A stretch of DNA of 64,000 bases. It comes from Hydractinia symbiolongicarpus (taxonomy: Eukaryota > Cnidaria > Hydrozoa > Anthoathecata > Hydractiniidae). The notes below the pieces were generated by a model. The model did not search any database. It had not been told where the DNA came from and saw only the letters and a program-made list of their open reading frames with translations. Where the stretch lies: contig NC_079877.1 in assembly GCF_029227915.1 (NCBI RefSeq), forward strand, positions 186,001-250,000, in the 5' to 3' direction. Made by a program: the position numbers and the translations under genes. This document shows, piece after piece, positions 32,601-46,440 of this stretch. How positions within the stretch are numbered: position 1 is the first letter of the stretch; each line of letters starts with the position of its first letter.

Positions 32601-35495
32601 GACTTGTAGTTTTCAAAAATGTTTTCATTTTTGATGAGACGCGGAATAAAAGATGTTTAATCACCGGCAAACGAAAAGCCGCGATTTCCCGTAAATCCCG
32701 GACTCGGCCCGTATAGTCAAAAATATACAAAGAAAGTACCCTACAAGTAAACTCATTTCCAGACCGATTTTTTTAATTATCTTTTCACCACTAAAACGCA
32801 TGAGACTTGTAGTTTTCAAAACTGTTTTCATTTTTGATGAGACGCTGAATAAAAGAAGCTTAATCGCTTGCAAACGAAAACCCGCGAATTCCCGTAAATC
32901 CCGGACTCGGCCCGTATAGCCAAAAGTATACAAAGAAAATACCCAGGAAGTAAACTCATTTCCAGAACGATTTTTTAAATTATCTTTTCACCACTAAAAC
33001 GCATGAGACTTGTAGTTTTCAAAAATGTTTTCATTTTTGATGAGACGCGGAATAAAAGATGTTTAATCACCGGCAAACGAAAAGCCGCGATTTCCCGGGA
33101 TTTTTTAGTTTTCAAAACTGTTTTCATTTTTGATGAGACGCTGAATAAAAGAAGCTTAATCGCTTGCAAACGAAAACCCGCGAATTCCCGTAAATCCCGG
33201 ACTCGGCCCGTATAGCCAAAAGTATACAAAGAAAGTATCCAGGGAGTAAACTCATTTCCCGAACGATTTTATAAATTATTTTTTCACCACTAAAACGCAT
33301 GAGACTTGTAGTTTTCAAAAATGTTTTCATTTTTGATGAGACGCGGAATAAAAGAAGTTTAATCGCCGGCAAACGAAAACCCGCGATTTCCCGTACATCC
33401 CGGACTCGGCCCGTATAGTCAAAAGTATGCAAAGAAAATACCCAGGGAGTAAACTCATTTCCCGAACGTTTTTTTAAATTATTTTTTCACCACTAAAACG
33501 TATGAGACTTGTAGTTTTCAAAAATGTTTTCATTTTTGATGAGACGCTGAATAAAAGAAGTTTAATCGCCGGCAAACAAAAACCCGCAATTTCCCGTAAA
33601 TCCCGGACTCACCCCTATAGTCAAATGTATACAAAGAAAATACCCAGGGAGTAAACTGATTTCCAGAACGATTTTTTAAATTATTTTTTCACCACTAAAA
33701 CGCATGAGACTTGTAGTTTTCAAAAATGTTTTCATTTTTGATGAGACGCGGAATAAAAGAAGTTTAATCGCCGGCAAACGAAAACCCGCGATTTCCCGTA
33801 CATCCTGGACTCGGCCCGTATAGTCAAAAGTATACAAAAAAATACCCAGGGAGTAAACTCATTTCCCAAACGATTTTATAAATTATTTTTTCACCACTAA
33901 AACGTATGAGACTTGTAGTTTTCAAAAATGTTTTCATTTTTGATGAGACGCTGAATAAAAGAAGTTTAATCGCCGGCAAACGAAAACCCGCGAATTCCTG
34001 TAAATCCCGGACTCGGTCCGTATAGTCAAAAGTATACAAAGAAAATACCCAGGGAGTAAACTCATTTCCAGAACGATTTTTTAAATTATCTTTTCACCAC
34101 TAAAACGTATGAGACTTGTAGTTTTCAAAAATGTTTTCATTTTTGATGAGACGCGGAATAAAAGATGTTTAATCACCGGCAAACGAAAAGCCGCGATTTC
34201 CCGTAAATCCCGGACTCGGCCCGTATAGTCAAAAATATACAAAGAAAGTACCCTGCGAGTAAACTCATTTCCAGACCGATTTTTTTAATTATCTTTTCAC
34301 CACTAAAACGCATGAGACTTGTAGTTTTCAAAACTGTTTTCATTTTTGATGAGACGCTGAGAAAAAGAAGCTTAATCGCTGGCAAACGAAAACCCGCGAA
34401 TTCCCGTAAATCCCGGACTCGGCCCTTATAGCCAAAAGTATACAAAGAAAGTATCCAGGGAGTAAACTCATTTCCCGAACGATTTTATAAATTATTTTTT
34501 CACCACTAAAACATATGAGACTTGTAGTTTTCAAAAATGTTTTCATTTTTGATGAGACGCTAAATAAAAGAAGTTTAATCGCCGGCAAACAAAAACCCGC
34601 GATTTCCCGTAAATCCCGGACTCAGCCCGTATAGTCAAATGTATACAAAGAAAGTACCCTGCGAGTAAACTCATTTCCAGAACGATTTTTTAAATTATCT
34701 TTTCACCACTAAAACGCACGAGACTTGTAGTTTTCAAAAATGTTTTCATTTTTGATGAGATGCTGAATAAAAGAAGTTTAATCGCCGGCAAACGAAAACC
34801 CGCGAATTCCCGTAAATCCCGGACTCGGCCCGTATAGTCAAAAGTATACAAAGAAAATACCCAGGGAGTAAACTCATTTCCAGAACGATTTTTTAAATTA
34901 TCTTTTCACCACTAAAACGCATGAGACTTGTAGTTTTCAAAAATGTTTTCATTTTTGATGAGACGCTGAATAAAAGATGTTTAATCGCCGGCAAACGAAA
35001 ACCCGCGATTTTCCGTAAATCCTGGGCTTAGCCCGTATAGTCGAATGTATACAAAGAAAGTACCCTGTGAGTAAACTCATTTCCAGAACGATTTTTTAAA
35101 TTATCTTTTCACCACTAAAACGCACGAGACTTGTAGTTTTTAAAAATGTTTTCATTTTTGATGAGACGCTGAATAAAAGAAGTTTAATCGCCGGCAAACG
35201 AAAACCCGCGAATTCCTGTAAATCCCGGACTCGGTCCGTATAGTCAAAAGTATACAAAGAAAATACCCAGGGAGTAAACTCATTTCCAGAACGATTTTTT
35301 AAATTATCTTTTCACCACTAAAACGTATGAGACTTGTAGTTTTCAAAAATGTTTTCATTTTTGATGAGACGCGGAATAGAAGATGTTTAATCACCGGCAA
35401 ACGAAAAGCCGCGATTTCCCGTAAATCCCGGACTCGGCCCGTATAGTCAAAAATATACAAAGAAAGTACCCTGCGAGTAAACTCATTTCCAGAAC
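31960..35495 (+). repeat. Long HOR (about 22 monomers), copy 1
   Basis: Matches 36517-39960. Offset is 4557 bp to about 32.93 kb, 4261 bp from about 33.23 to 33.63 kb, and 4465 bp from about 33.65 kb on. The first step is a 296-bp gain in this copy (see 33003-33298); the second is one monomer fewer here. A shared rare deletion, GGACTCACCCCTATAGTC (33606 and 37867), confirms common descent. Confidence 0.85.
33003..33298 (+). repeat. Chimeric, internally deleted monomer pair (296 instead of 406 bp)
   Basis: A monomer starting normally at 33003 breaks off after GCGATTTCCCG (33097). A short GGATTTTTT follows (33098-33106), and then monomer sequence resumes at TAGTTTTCAAAACTG near the start of the next unit. 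110 bp are missing, which shifts the 203-bp register for all later copies. The match at about 37.4 kb lacks this piece. It is the clearest non-homologous break inside a forward block. Confidence 0.88.
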
Positions 35496-36516
35496 GATTT
35501 TTTTAATTACCTTTTCACCACTAAAACGCATGAGACTTGTAGTTTTCAAAAATGTTTTCATTTTTTATGAGACGCTGAATAAAAGAAGTTTAATCGCTGG
35601 CAAACAAAAACCCGCGAATTCCCGTAAATCCCGGACTCGGCCCGTATAGCCAAAAGTATAAAAAGAAAGTATCCAGGGAGTAAACTCATTTCCCGAACGA
35701 TTTTTTAAATTATTTTTTCACCACTAAAACGCATGAGACTTGTAGTTTTCAAAAATGTTTTCATTTTTGATGAGACGCGGAATAAAAGAAGTTTAATCGC
35801 CGGCAAACGAAAACCCGCGATTTCCCGTACATCCCGGACTCGGCCCGTATAGTCAAAAGTATACAAAGAAAATACCCAGGGAGTAAACTCATTTCCCGAA
35901 CGTTTTTTTAAATTATTTTTTCACCACTAAAACGCATGAGACTTGTAGTTTTCAAAACTGTTTTCATTTTTGATGAGACGCTGAATAAAAGAAGCTTAAT
36001 CGCTGGCAAACGAAAACCCGCGAATTCCCGTAAATCCCGGACTCGGCCCGTATAGCCAAAAGTATACAAAGAAAGTATCCAGGGAGTAAACTCATTTCCC
36101 GAACGATTTTATAAATTATTTTTTCACCACTAAAACGCATGAGACTTGTAGTTTTCAAAAATGTTTTCATTTTTTATGAGACGCTGAATAAAAGAAGTTT
36201 AATCGCCGGCAAACAAAAACCCGCAATTTCCCGTAAATCCCGGACTCAGCCCGTATAGTCAAATGTATACAAAGAAAGTACCCTGCGAGTAAACTCATTT
36301 CCAGAACGATTTTTTAAACTATCTTTTCACCACTAAAACGCACGAGACTTGTAGTTTTCAAAAATGTTTTCATTTTTGATGAGACGCTGAATAAAAGAAG
36401 TTTAATCGCCGGCAAACGAAAACCCGCGAATTCCCGTAAATCCCGGACTCGGCCCGTATAGTCAAAAGTATACAAAGAAAATACCCAGGGAGTAAACTGA
36501 TTTCCAGAACGATTTT

Positions 36517-39500
36517 TTAAATTATTTTTTCACCACTAAAACTCATGAGACTTGTAGTTTTCAAAAATGTTTTCATTTTTGATGAGACGCGGAATAAAAG
36601 AAGTTTAATCGCCGGCAAACGAAAACCCGCCATTTCCCGTACATCCTGGACTCGGCCCGTATAGTCAAAAGTATACAAAGAAAATACCCAGGGAGTAAAC
36701 TCATTTCCCAAACGACTTTATAAATTATTTTTTCACCACTAAAACGTATGAGACTTGTAGTTTTCAAAAATGTTTTCATTTTTTATGAGACGCGGAAAAA
36801 AAGAAGTTTAATCGCCGGCAAAGGAAAACCCGCGATTTCCCGTACATCCCGGACTCGGCCCGTATAGTCAAAAGTATACAAAGAAAATACCCAGGGAGTA
36901 AACTCATTTCCCGAACGATTTTATAAATTATTTTTTCACCACTAAAACGTATGAGACTTGTAGTTTTTAAAAATGTTTTCATTCTTGATGAGACGCTGAA
37001 TAAAAGAAGTTTAATCGCCGGCAAACGAAAACCCGCGAATTCCTGTAAATCCCGGACTCGGTCCGTATAGTCAAAAGTATACAAAGAAAATACCCAGGGA
37101 GTAAACTCATTTCCAGAACGATTTTTTAAATTATCTTTTCACCACTAAAACGCATGAGACTTGTAGTTTTCAAAAATGTTTTCATTTTTGATGAGACGCG
37201 GAATAAAAGATGTTTAATCACCGGCAAACGAAAAGCCGCGATTTCCCGTAAATCCCGGACTCGGCCCGTATAGTCAAAAATATACAAAGAAAGTACCCTA
37301 CAAGTAAACTCATTTCCAGACCGATTTTTTTAATTATCTTTTCACCACTAAAACGCATGAGACTTGTAGTTTTCAAAACTGTTTTCATTTTTGATGAGAC
37401 GCTGAATAAAAGAAGCTTAATCGCTTGCAAACGAAAACCCGCGAATTCCCGTAAATCCCGGACTCGGCCCGTATAGCCAAAAGTATACAAAGAAAGTATC
37501 CAGGGAGTAAACTCATTTCCCGAACGATTTTATAAATTATTTTTTCACCACTAAAACGCATGAGACTTGTAGTTTTCAAAAATGTTTTCATTTTTGATGA
37601 GACGCTGAATAAAAGAAGTTTAATCGCCGGCAAACGAAAACCCGCGATTTCCCGTACATCCCGGACTCGGCCCGTATAGTCAAAAGTATGCAAAGAAAAT
37701 ACCCAGGGAGTAAACTCATTTCCCGAACGTTTTTTTAAATTATTTTTTCACCACTAAAACGTATGAGACTTGTAGTTTTCAAAAATGTTTTCATTTTTGA
37801 TGAGACGCTGAATAAAAGAAGTTTAATCGCCGGCAAACAAAAACCCGCAATTTCCCGTAAATCCCGGACTCACCCCTATAGTCAAATGTATACAAAGAAA
37901 GTACCCTGCGAGTAAACTCATTTCCAGAACGATTTTTTAAACTATCTTTTCACCACTAAAACGCACGAGACTTGTAGTTTTCAAAAATGTTTTCATTTTT
38001 GATGAGACGCTGAATAAAAGAAGTTTAATCGCCGGCAAACGAAAACCCGCGAATTCCCGTAAATCCCGGACTCGGCCCGTATAGTCAAAAGTATACAAAG
38101 AAAATACCCAGGGAGTAAACTGATTTCCAGAACGATTTTTTAAATTATTTTTTCACCACTAAAACGCATGAGACTTGTAGTTTTCAAAAATGTTTTCATT
38201 TTTGATGAGACGCGGAATAAAAGAAGTTTAATCGCCGGCAAACGAAAACCCGCGATTTCCCATACATCCTGGACTCGGCCCGTATAGTCAAAAGTATACA
38301 AAGAAAATACCCAGGGAGTAAACTCATTTCCCAAACGATTTTATAAATTATTTTTTCACCACTAAAACGTATGAGACTTGTAGTTTTCAAAAATGTTTTC
38401 ATTTTTGATGAGACGCTGAATAAAAGAAGTTTAATCGCCGGCAAACGAAAACCCGCGAATTCCTGTAAATCCCGGACTCGGTCCGTATAGTCAAAAGTAT
38501 ACAAAGAAAATACCCAGGGAGTAAACTCATTTCCAGAACGATTTTTTAAATTATCTTTTCACCACTAAAACGCATGAGACTTGTAGTTTTCAAAAATGTT
38601 TTCATTTTTGATGAGACGCGGAATAAAAGATGTTTAATCACCGGCAAACGAAAAGCCGCGATTTCCCGTAAATCCCGGACTCGGCCCGTATAGTCAAAAA
38701 TATACAAAGAAAGTACCCTGCGAGTAAACTCATTTCCAGACCGATTTTTTTAATTATCTTTTCACCACTAAAACGCATGAGACTTGTAGTTTTCAAAACT
38801 GTTTTCATTTTTGATGAGACGCTGAATAAAAGAAGCTTAATCGCTGGCAAACGAAAACCCGCGAATTCCCGTAAATCCCGGACTCGGTCCTTATAGCCAA
38901 AAGTATACAAAGAAAGTATCCAGGGAGTAAACTCATTTCCCGAACGATTTTATAAATTATTTTTTCACCACTAAAACATATGAGACTTGTAGTTTTCAAA
39001 AATGTTTTCATTTTTGATGAGACGCTAAATAAAAGAAGTTTAATCGCCGGCAAACAAAAACCCGCGATTTCCCGTAAATCCCGGACTCAGCCCGTATAGT
39101 CAAATGTATACAAAGAAAGTACCCTGCGAGTAAACTCATTTCCAGAACGATTTTTTAAATTATCTTTTCACCACTAAAACGCACGAGACTTGTAGTTTTC
39201 AAATATGTTTTCATTTTTGATGAGATGCTGAATAAAAGAAGTTTAATCGCCGGCAAACGAAAACCCGCGAATTCCCGTAAATCCCGGACTCGGCCCGTAT
39301 AGTCAAAAGTATACAAAGAAAATACCCAGGGAGTAAATTCATTTCCAGAACGATTTTTTAAATTATCTTTTCACCACTAAAACGCATGAGACTTGTAGTT
39401 TTCAAAAATGTTTTCATTTTTGATGAGACGCTGAATAAAAGATGTTTAATCGCCGGCAAACGAAAACCCGCGATTTTCCGTAAATCCTGGGCTTGGCCCG

Positions 39501-39960
39501 TATAGTCGAATGTATACAAAGAAAGTACCCTGTGAGTAAACTCATTTCCAGAACGATTTTTTAAATTATCTTTTCACCACTAAAACGCACGAGACTTGTA
39601 GTTTTTAAAAATGTTTTCATTTTTGATGAGACGCTGAATAAAAGAAGTTTAATCGCCGGCAAACGAAAACCCGCGAATTCCTGTAAATCCCGGACTCGGT
39701 CCGTATAGTCAAAAGTATACAAAGAAAATACCCAGGGAGTAAACTCATTTCCAGAACGATTTTTTAAATTATCTTTTCACCACTAAAACGTATGAGACTT
39801 GTAGTTTTCAAAAATGTTTTCATTTTTGATGAGACGCGGAATAGAAGATGTTTAATCACCGGCAAACGAAAAGCCGCGATTTCCCGTAAATCCCGGACTC
39901 GGCCCGTATAGTCAAAAATATACAAAGAAAGTACCCTGCGAGTAAACTCATTTCCAGAAC
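36517..39960 (+). repeat. Long HOR (about 22 monomers), copy 2
   Basis: Second copy of 31960-35495. Its anchor monomer is at 36792 (4557 bp after 32235). Its right part, from about 37.9 kb, is in turn the first copy of the next 2030-bp HOR. Similarity to copy 1 ends at GATTTTTT(A/T)AA(A/T)TA(T/C)C near 35.50 and 39.96 kb. Confidence 0.83.
37905..39934 (+). repeat. 2030-bp HOR (10 monomers), copy 1
   Basis: Repeated at 39935-41990, offset exactly 2030 bp. Shared markers are AAACTATCTTTTCAC (37938 and 39968), GATTTCCCATACATCC (about 38264 and 40294), CCTTATAGCC, GACGCTAAATAAAAG and GCGGAATAGAAG. Confidence 0.88.
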
Positions 39961-41990
39961 GATTTTTTAAACTATCTTTTCACCACTAAAACGCACGAGA
40001 CTTGTAGTTTTCAAAAATGTTTTCATTTTTGATGAGACGCTGAATAAAAGAAGTTTAATCGCCGGCAAACGAAAACCCGCGAATTCCCGTAAATCCCGGA
40101 CTCGGCCCGTATAGTCAAAAGTATACAAAGAAAATACCCAGGGAGTAAACTGATTTCCAGAACGATTTTTTAAATTATTTTTTCACCACTAAAACGCATG
40201 AGACTTGTAGTTTTCAAAAATGTTTTCATTTTTGATGAGACGCGGAATAAAAGAAGTTTAATCGCCGGCAAACGAAAACCCGCGATTTCCCATACATCCT
40301 GGACTCGGCCCGTATAGTCAAAAGTATACAAAGAAAATACCCAGGGAGTAAACTCATTTCCCAAACGATTTTATAAATTATTTTTTCACCACTAAAACGT
40401 ATGAGACTTGTAGTTTTCAAAAATGTTTTCATTTTTGATGAGACGCTGAATAAAAGAAGTTTAATCGCCGGCAAACGAAAACCCGCGAATTCCTGTAAAT
40501 CCCGGACTCGGTCCGTATAGTCAAAAGTATACAAAGAAAATACCCAGGGAGTAAACTCATTTCCAGAACGATTTTTTAAATTATCTTTTCACCACTAAAA
40601 CGCATGAGACTTGTAGTTTTCAAAAATGTTTTCATTTTTGATGAGACGCGGAATAAAAGATGTTTAATCACCGGCAAACGAAAAGCCGCGATTTCCCGTA
40701 AATCCCGGACTCGGCCCGTATAGTCAAAAATATACAAAGAAAGTACCCTGCGAGTAAACTCATTTCCAGACCGATTTTTTTAATTATCTTTTCACCACTA
40801 AAACGCATGAGACTTGTAGTTTTCAAAACTGTTTTCATTTTTGATGAGACGCTGAATAAAAGAAGCTTAATCGCTGGCAAACGAAAACCCGCGAATTCCC
40901 GTAAATCCCGGACTCGGCCCTTATAGCCAAAAGTATACAAAGAAAGTATCCAGGGAGTAAACTCATTTCCCGAACGATTTTATAAATTATTTTTTCACCA
41001 CTAAAACATATGAGACTTGTAGTTTTCAAAAATGTTTTCATTTTTGATGAGACGCTAAATAAAAGAAGTTTAATCGCCGGCAAACAAAAACCCGCGATTT
41101 CCCGTAAATCCCGGACTCAGCCCGTATAGTCAAATGTATACAAAGAAAGTACCCTGCGAGTAAACTCATTTCCAGAACGATTTTTTAAATTATCTTTTCA
41201 CCACTAAAACGCACGAGACTTGTAGTTTTCAAAAATGTTTTCATTTTTGATGAGATGCTGAATAAAAGAAGTTTAATCGCCGGCAAACGAAAACCCGCGA
41301 ATTCCCGTAAATCCCGGACTCGGCCCGTATAGTCAAAAGTATACAAAGAAAATACCCAGGGAGTAAACTCATTTCCAGAACGATTTTTTAAATTATCTTT
41401 TCACCACTAAAACGCATGAGACTTGTAGTTTTCAAAAATGTTTTCATTTTTGATGAGACGCTGAATAAAAGATGTTTAATCGCCGGCAAACGAAAACCCG
41501 CGATTTTCCGTAAATCCTGGGCTTGGCCCGTATAGTCGAATGTATACAAAGAAAGTACCCTGTGAGTAAACTCATTTCCAGAACGATTTTTTAAATTATC
41601 TTTTCACCACTAAAACGCACGAGACTTGTAGTTTTTAAAAATGTTTTCATTTTTGATGAGACGCTGAATAAAAGAAGTTTAATCGCCGGCAAACGAAAAC
41701 CCGCGAATTCCTGTAAATCCCGGACTCGGTCCGTATAGTCAAAAGTATACAAAGAAAATACCCAGGGAGTAAACTCATTTCCAGTATGATTTTTTAAATT
41801 ATCTTTTCACCACTAAAACGTATGAGACTTGTAGTTTTCAAAAATGTTTTCATTTTTGATGAGACGCGGAATAGAAGATGTTTAATCACCGGCAAACGAA
41901 AAGCCGCGATTTCCCGTAAATCCCGGACTCGGCCCGTATAGTCAAAAATATACAAAGAAAGTACCCTGCGAGTAAACTCATTTCCAGAAC
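39935..41990 (+). repeat. 2030-bp HOR, copy 2
   Basis: Second copy of 37905-39934. Differences noticed are few, for example CCAGTATGATT (41782) against CCAGAACGATT, and TTCAAATATG in copy 1 (39199) against TTCAAAAATG here. Confidence 0.88.
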
Positions 41991-42157
41991 GATTTTTTTA
42001 ATTACCTTTTCATCACTAAAACGCATGAGACTTGTAGTTTTCAAAAATGTTTTCATTTTTGATGAGACGCGGAATAAAAGAAGTTTAATCGCCGGCAAAC
42101 GAAAACCCGCGATTTCCCGTACATCCCGGACTCGGCCCGTATAGTCAAAAGTATACA

Positions 42158-42563
42158 AAGAAAATACCCAGGGAGTAAACTCATTTCCCAAACGTTTTTT
42201 TAAATTATTTTTTCACCACTAAAACGTATGAGACTTGTAGTTTTCAAAAATGTTTTCATTTTTGATAAGACGCTGAATAAAAGAAGTTTAATCGCCGGCA
42301 AACAAAAACCCGCAATTTCCCGTAAATCCCGGACTCAGCCCGTATAGTCAAATGTATACAAAGAAAATACCCAGGGAGTAAACTCATTTCCCGAACGTTT
42401 TTTTAAATTATTTTTTCACCACTAAAACGTATGAGACTTGTAGTTTTCAAAAATGTTTTCATTTTTGATAAGACGCTGAATAAAAGAAGTTTAATCGCCG
42501 GCAAACAAAAACCCGCAATTTCCCGTAAATCCCGGACTCAGCCCGTATAGTCAAATGTATACA
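42158..42563 (+). repeat. Adjacent near-identical monomers with GATAAGACG
   Basis: 42158-42360 and 42361-42563 are almost the same (CCCAAACG against CCCGAACG at the start) and both carry the rare GATAAGACGC in place of GATGAGACGC. This is single-monomer (203-bp) amplification, the smallest scale seen. GATAAGACG recurs once more at about 43482. Confidence 0.82.
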
Positions 42564-42964
42564 AAGAAAGTACCCTGCGAGTAAACTCATTTCCAGAACG
42601 ATTTTTTAAACTATCTTTTCACCACTAAAACGCACGAGACTTGTAGTTTTCAAAAATGTTTTCATTTTTGATGAGACGCTGAATAAAAGAAGTTTAATCG
42701 CCGGCAAACGAAAACCCGCGAATTCCCGTAAATCCCGGATTCGGCCCGTATAGTCCAAAAGTATACAAAGAAAATACCCAGGGAGTAAACTCATTTCCAG
42801 AACGATTTTTTAAATTATCTTTTCACCACTAAAACGCATGAGACTTGTAGTTTTCAAAAATGTTTTCATTTTTGATGAGACGCTGAATAAAAGATGTTTT
42901 ATCGCCGGCAAATGAAAACCCGCGATTTCCCGTAAATCCCGGGCTTGGCCCGTATAGTCGAATG

Positions 42965-45670
42965 TATACAAAGAAAGTACCCTTTGAGTAAACTCATTTC
43001 CCGAACGATTTTTTAACTTATTTTTTCACCACTAAAGCGCATGAGACTTGTAGTTTTCAGGAATGTTTTCATTTTTGATGAGACGCTTAATGAAAGAAGT
43101 TTAATCGTCGGCAAACGAAAACCCGCGATTTCCCGTAAATCCCGGGCTTGGCCCGTATAGTCAAAAATATACAAAGAAAGTACCCTGCGAGTAAACTCAT
43201 TTCCAGAACGATTTTTTAAATTATCTTTTCACCACTAAAACGCACGAGACTTGTAGTTTTCAAAAATGTTTTCATTTTTAATGAGACGCTGAATAAAAGA
43301 AGTTGAATTGCTTGCAAACGAAAACCCGCGAATTCCCGTAAATCCCGGACTCGGCCCGTATAGCCAAAAGTATACAAAGAAAGTATCCAGGGAGTAAACT
43401 CATTTCCCGAACGATTTTTTAAATTATTTTTTCACCACTAAAACGCATGAGACTTGTAGTTTTCAAAAATGTTTTCATTTTTGATAAGACGCTGAATAAA
43501 AGAAGTTTAATCGCTGGCAAACGAAAACCCGCGAATTCCCGTAAATCCCGGACTCGGCCCGTATAGCCAAAAGTATACAAAGAAAGTATCCAGGGAGTAA
43601 ACTCATTTCCCGAACGATTTTTTAAATTATTTTTTCACCACTAAAACGCATGAGACTTGTAGTTTTCAAAAATGTTTTCATTTTTGATGAGACGCGGAAT
43701 AAAAGAAGTTTAATCGCCGGCAAACGAAAACCCGCGATTTCCCGTACATCCCGGACTCGGCCCGTATAGTCAAAAGTAAACAAAGAAAATACCCAGGGAG
43801 TAAACTCATTTCCCGAACGTTTTTTTAAATTATTTTTTCACTACTAAAACGTATGAGACTTGTAGTTTTCAAAAATGTTTTCATTTTTGATGAGACGCTG
43901 AATAAAAGAGGTTTAATCGCCGGCAAACAAAAACCCGCCATTTTCCGTAAATCCCGGACTCAGCCCGTATAGTCAAATGTATACAAAGAAAGTACCCTGC
44001 GAGTAAACTCATTTCCAGAACGATTTTTTAAATTATCTTTTCACCACTAAAACGCACGAGACTTGTAGTTTTCAAAAATGTTTTCATTTTTGATGAGACG
44101 CTGAATAAAAGAAGTTTAATCGCCGGCAAACGAAAACCCGCGAATTCCCGTTAATCCCGGACTCGGTCCGTATAGTCAAAAGTATACAAAAAAGTACCCT
44201 GCGAGTAAACTCATTTCCAGAACGATTTTTTAAATTATCTTTTCACCACTAAAACGCACGAGACTTGTAGTTTTCAAAAATGTTTTCATTTTTGATGAGA
44301 CGCTGAATAAAAGAAGTTTAATCACCGGCAAACGAAAACCCGCGAATTCCTGTAAATCCCGGACTCGGTCCGTATAGTCAAAAGTATACAAAGAAAATAC
44401 CCAGGGAGTAAACTCATTTCCAGAACGATTTTTTAAATTATCTTTTCACCACTAAAACGCATGAGACTTGTAGTTTTCAAAAATGTTTTCATTTTTGATG
44501 AGACGCGGAATAAAAGATGTTTAATCACCGGCAAACGAAAAGCCGCGATTTCCAGTAAATCCCGGACTCGGCCCGTATCGTCAAAAGTGTACAAAGAAAA
44601 TACCCAGGGAGTAAACTCATTTCCCGAACGATTTTTTAAATTATTTTTTCACCACTAAAACGTATGAGACTTGTAGTTTACAAAAATGTTTTCATTTTTG
44701 ATGAGACGCTGAATAAAAGAAGTTTAATCGCCGGCAAACGAAAACCCGCGAATTCCCGTAAATCCCGGACTTGGCCCGTACAGTCAAAAGTATACAAAGA
44801 AAATACCCAGGGAGTAAACTTATTTCCCGAACGATTTTTTAAATTATTTTTTCACCACTAAAACGCATGAGACTTGTAGTTTTCAGGAATGTTTTCATTT
44901 TTGATGAGACGCTGAATAAAAGAAGTTTAATCGCCGGCAAACCAAAACCCGCGATTTCCCGTAAATCCCGCGCTTGGCCCGTATAGTCGAATGTGTATAA
45001 AGATAGTACCCTGTGAGTAAACTCATTTCCCGAGGGAGGGAGTAAACTTATTTCCCGAACGATTTTTTAAATTATTTTTTCAACACTAAAACGCATGAGA
45101 CTTGTAGTTTTCAAAAATGTTTTCATTTTTGATGAGACGCTGAATAAAAGAAATTTAATCGCCGGCAAACGAAAACCCGCGATTTCCCGTAAATCCCGTG
45201 CTTGGCTCGTATAGTCGAGTATATGCAAAGAAAGTACCCTGTGAGTAAACTCATTTCGAGAACGATTTTTTAAATTATCTTTTCACCACTAAAACGCATG
45301 AGACTTGTAGTTTTCAAAAATGTTTTCATTTTTGATGAGACGCGGAATAAAAGAAGTTTAATCGCCGGCAAACAAAAATCCGCCATTTCCCGTAAATCCC
45401 GGACTTAGCCCGTATAGTCAAATGTATACAAAGAAAGTACCCTGCGAGTAAACTCATTTCCAGAACGATTTTTTAAATTATCTTTTCACCACTAAAACGC
45501 ATGAGACTTGTAGTTTTCAAAAATGTTTTCATTTTTGATGAGACGCGGAATAAAAGATGTTTAATCACCGGCAAACGAAAAGCCGCGATTTCCCGTAAAT
45601 CCCGGACTCGGCCCGTATCGTCAAAAGTGTACAAAGAAAATACCCAGGGAGTAAACTCATTTCCCGAACG
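42965..45670 (+). repeat. 3476-bp HOR (17 monomers + 25 bp), copy 1
   Basis: Repeated at 46441-49146, offset 3476 bp (17 x 203 + 25). Shared markers are TTAACTTATTTTTTCACCACTAAAGCG, GAATTGCTTGC/TAATTGCTTGC, CAAAAGTAAACAAAG (about 43773 and 47249), CCCGTTAATCCCGG, GTATCGTCAAAAGTGTAC, TTGTAGTTTACAAAAATG and the 25-bp insert. The 25-bp excess is the insert at 45034-45058 and its counterpart. Confidence 0.87.
45034..45058 (+). repeat. 25-bp partial duplication inside a monomer (instance 1)
   Basis: After ...AAACTCATTTCCCGA a second GGGAGGGAGTAAACTTATTTCCCGA-like piece (written here only in part) follows before the monomer resumes at ACG. It duplicates the GGGAGTAAACT(C/T)ATTTCCCGA stretch of the monomer with an extra GGGA. 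It is the founder mark that moves through the HOR copies and makes their period 25 bp longer. Confidence 0.9.
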
Positions 45671-46440
45671 ATTTTTTAAATTATTTTTTCACCACTAAAA
45701 CGTATGAGACTTGTAGTTTACAAAAATGTTTTCATTTTTGATGAGACGCTGAATAAAAGAAGTTTAATCGCCGGCAAACGAAAACCCGCGAATTCCCGTA
45801 AATCCCGGACTTGGCCCGTACAGTCGAATGTGTATAAAGAAAGTACCCTGTGAGTAAACTCATTTCCCGAACGATTTTTTAAATTATTTTTTCAACACTA
45901 AAACGCATGAGACTTGTAGTTTTCAAAAATGTTTTCATTTTTGATGAGACGCTGAATAAAAGAAATTTAATCGCCGGCAAACGAAAACCCGCGATTTCCC
46001 GTAAATCCCGTGCTTGGCTCGTATAGTCGAGTATATACAAAGAAAGGACCCAGGGAGTAAACTTATTTCCCGAACGATTTTTTAAATTATTTTTTCAACA
46101 CTAAAACGCATGAGACTTGTAGTTTTCAAAAATGTTTTCATTTTTGATGAGACGCTGAATAAAAGAAATTTAATCGCCGGCAAACGAAAACCCGCGATTT
46201 CCCGTAAATCCCGTGCTTGGCTCGTATAGTCGAGTATATACAAAGAAAGTACCCTGTGAGTAAACTCATTTCGAGAACGATTTTTTAAATTATCTTTTCA
46301 CCACTAAAACGCATGAGACTTGTAGTTTTCAAAAATTGTTTTCATTTTTGATGAGACGCGGAATAAAAGAAGTTTAATCGCCGGCAAATGAAAACCCGCG
46401 ATTTCCCGTAAATCCCTTGCTTGGCCCGTATAGTCGAATG
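45671..46440 (+). repeat. Link segment of the 3476-bp HOR with CAACAC monomers
   Basis: About four forward monomers. Two neighbours (about 45.86-46.06 and 46.06-46.26 kb) are near copies of each other, with TTTTTCAACACTAAAACG, GAAATTTAATCGCC and CGTGCTTGGCTCG. One carries a single inserted T in the dyad (CAAAAATTGTTTTC, about 46331), which breaks the usual 203-bp length. The CAACAC class is confined to about 45-55.5 kb. Confidence 0.8.

Noticed and set aside
44461-44861. Repeated 65-residue open frames on the + strand (44461, 44664, 45501, 47937 and others) as a small-protein family
   Set aside because: Each is exactly one monomer of satellite read in one frame. Copies occur only because the monomer recurs; stops and starts shift with single-base indels, and there is no conserved ribosome-binding or promoter context and no synonymous bias in the differences.
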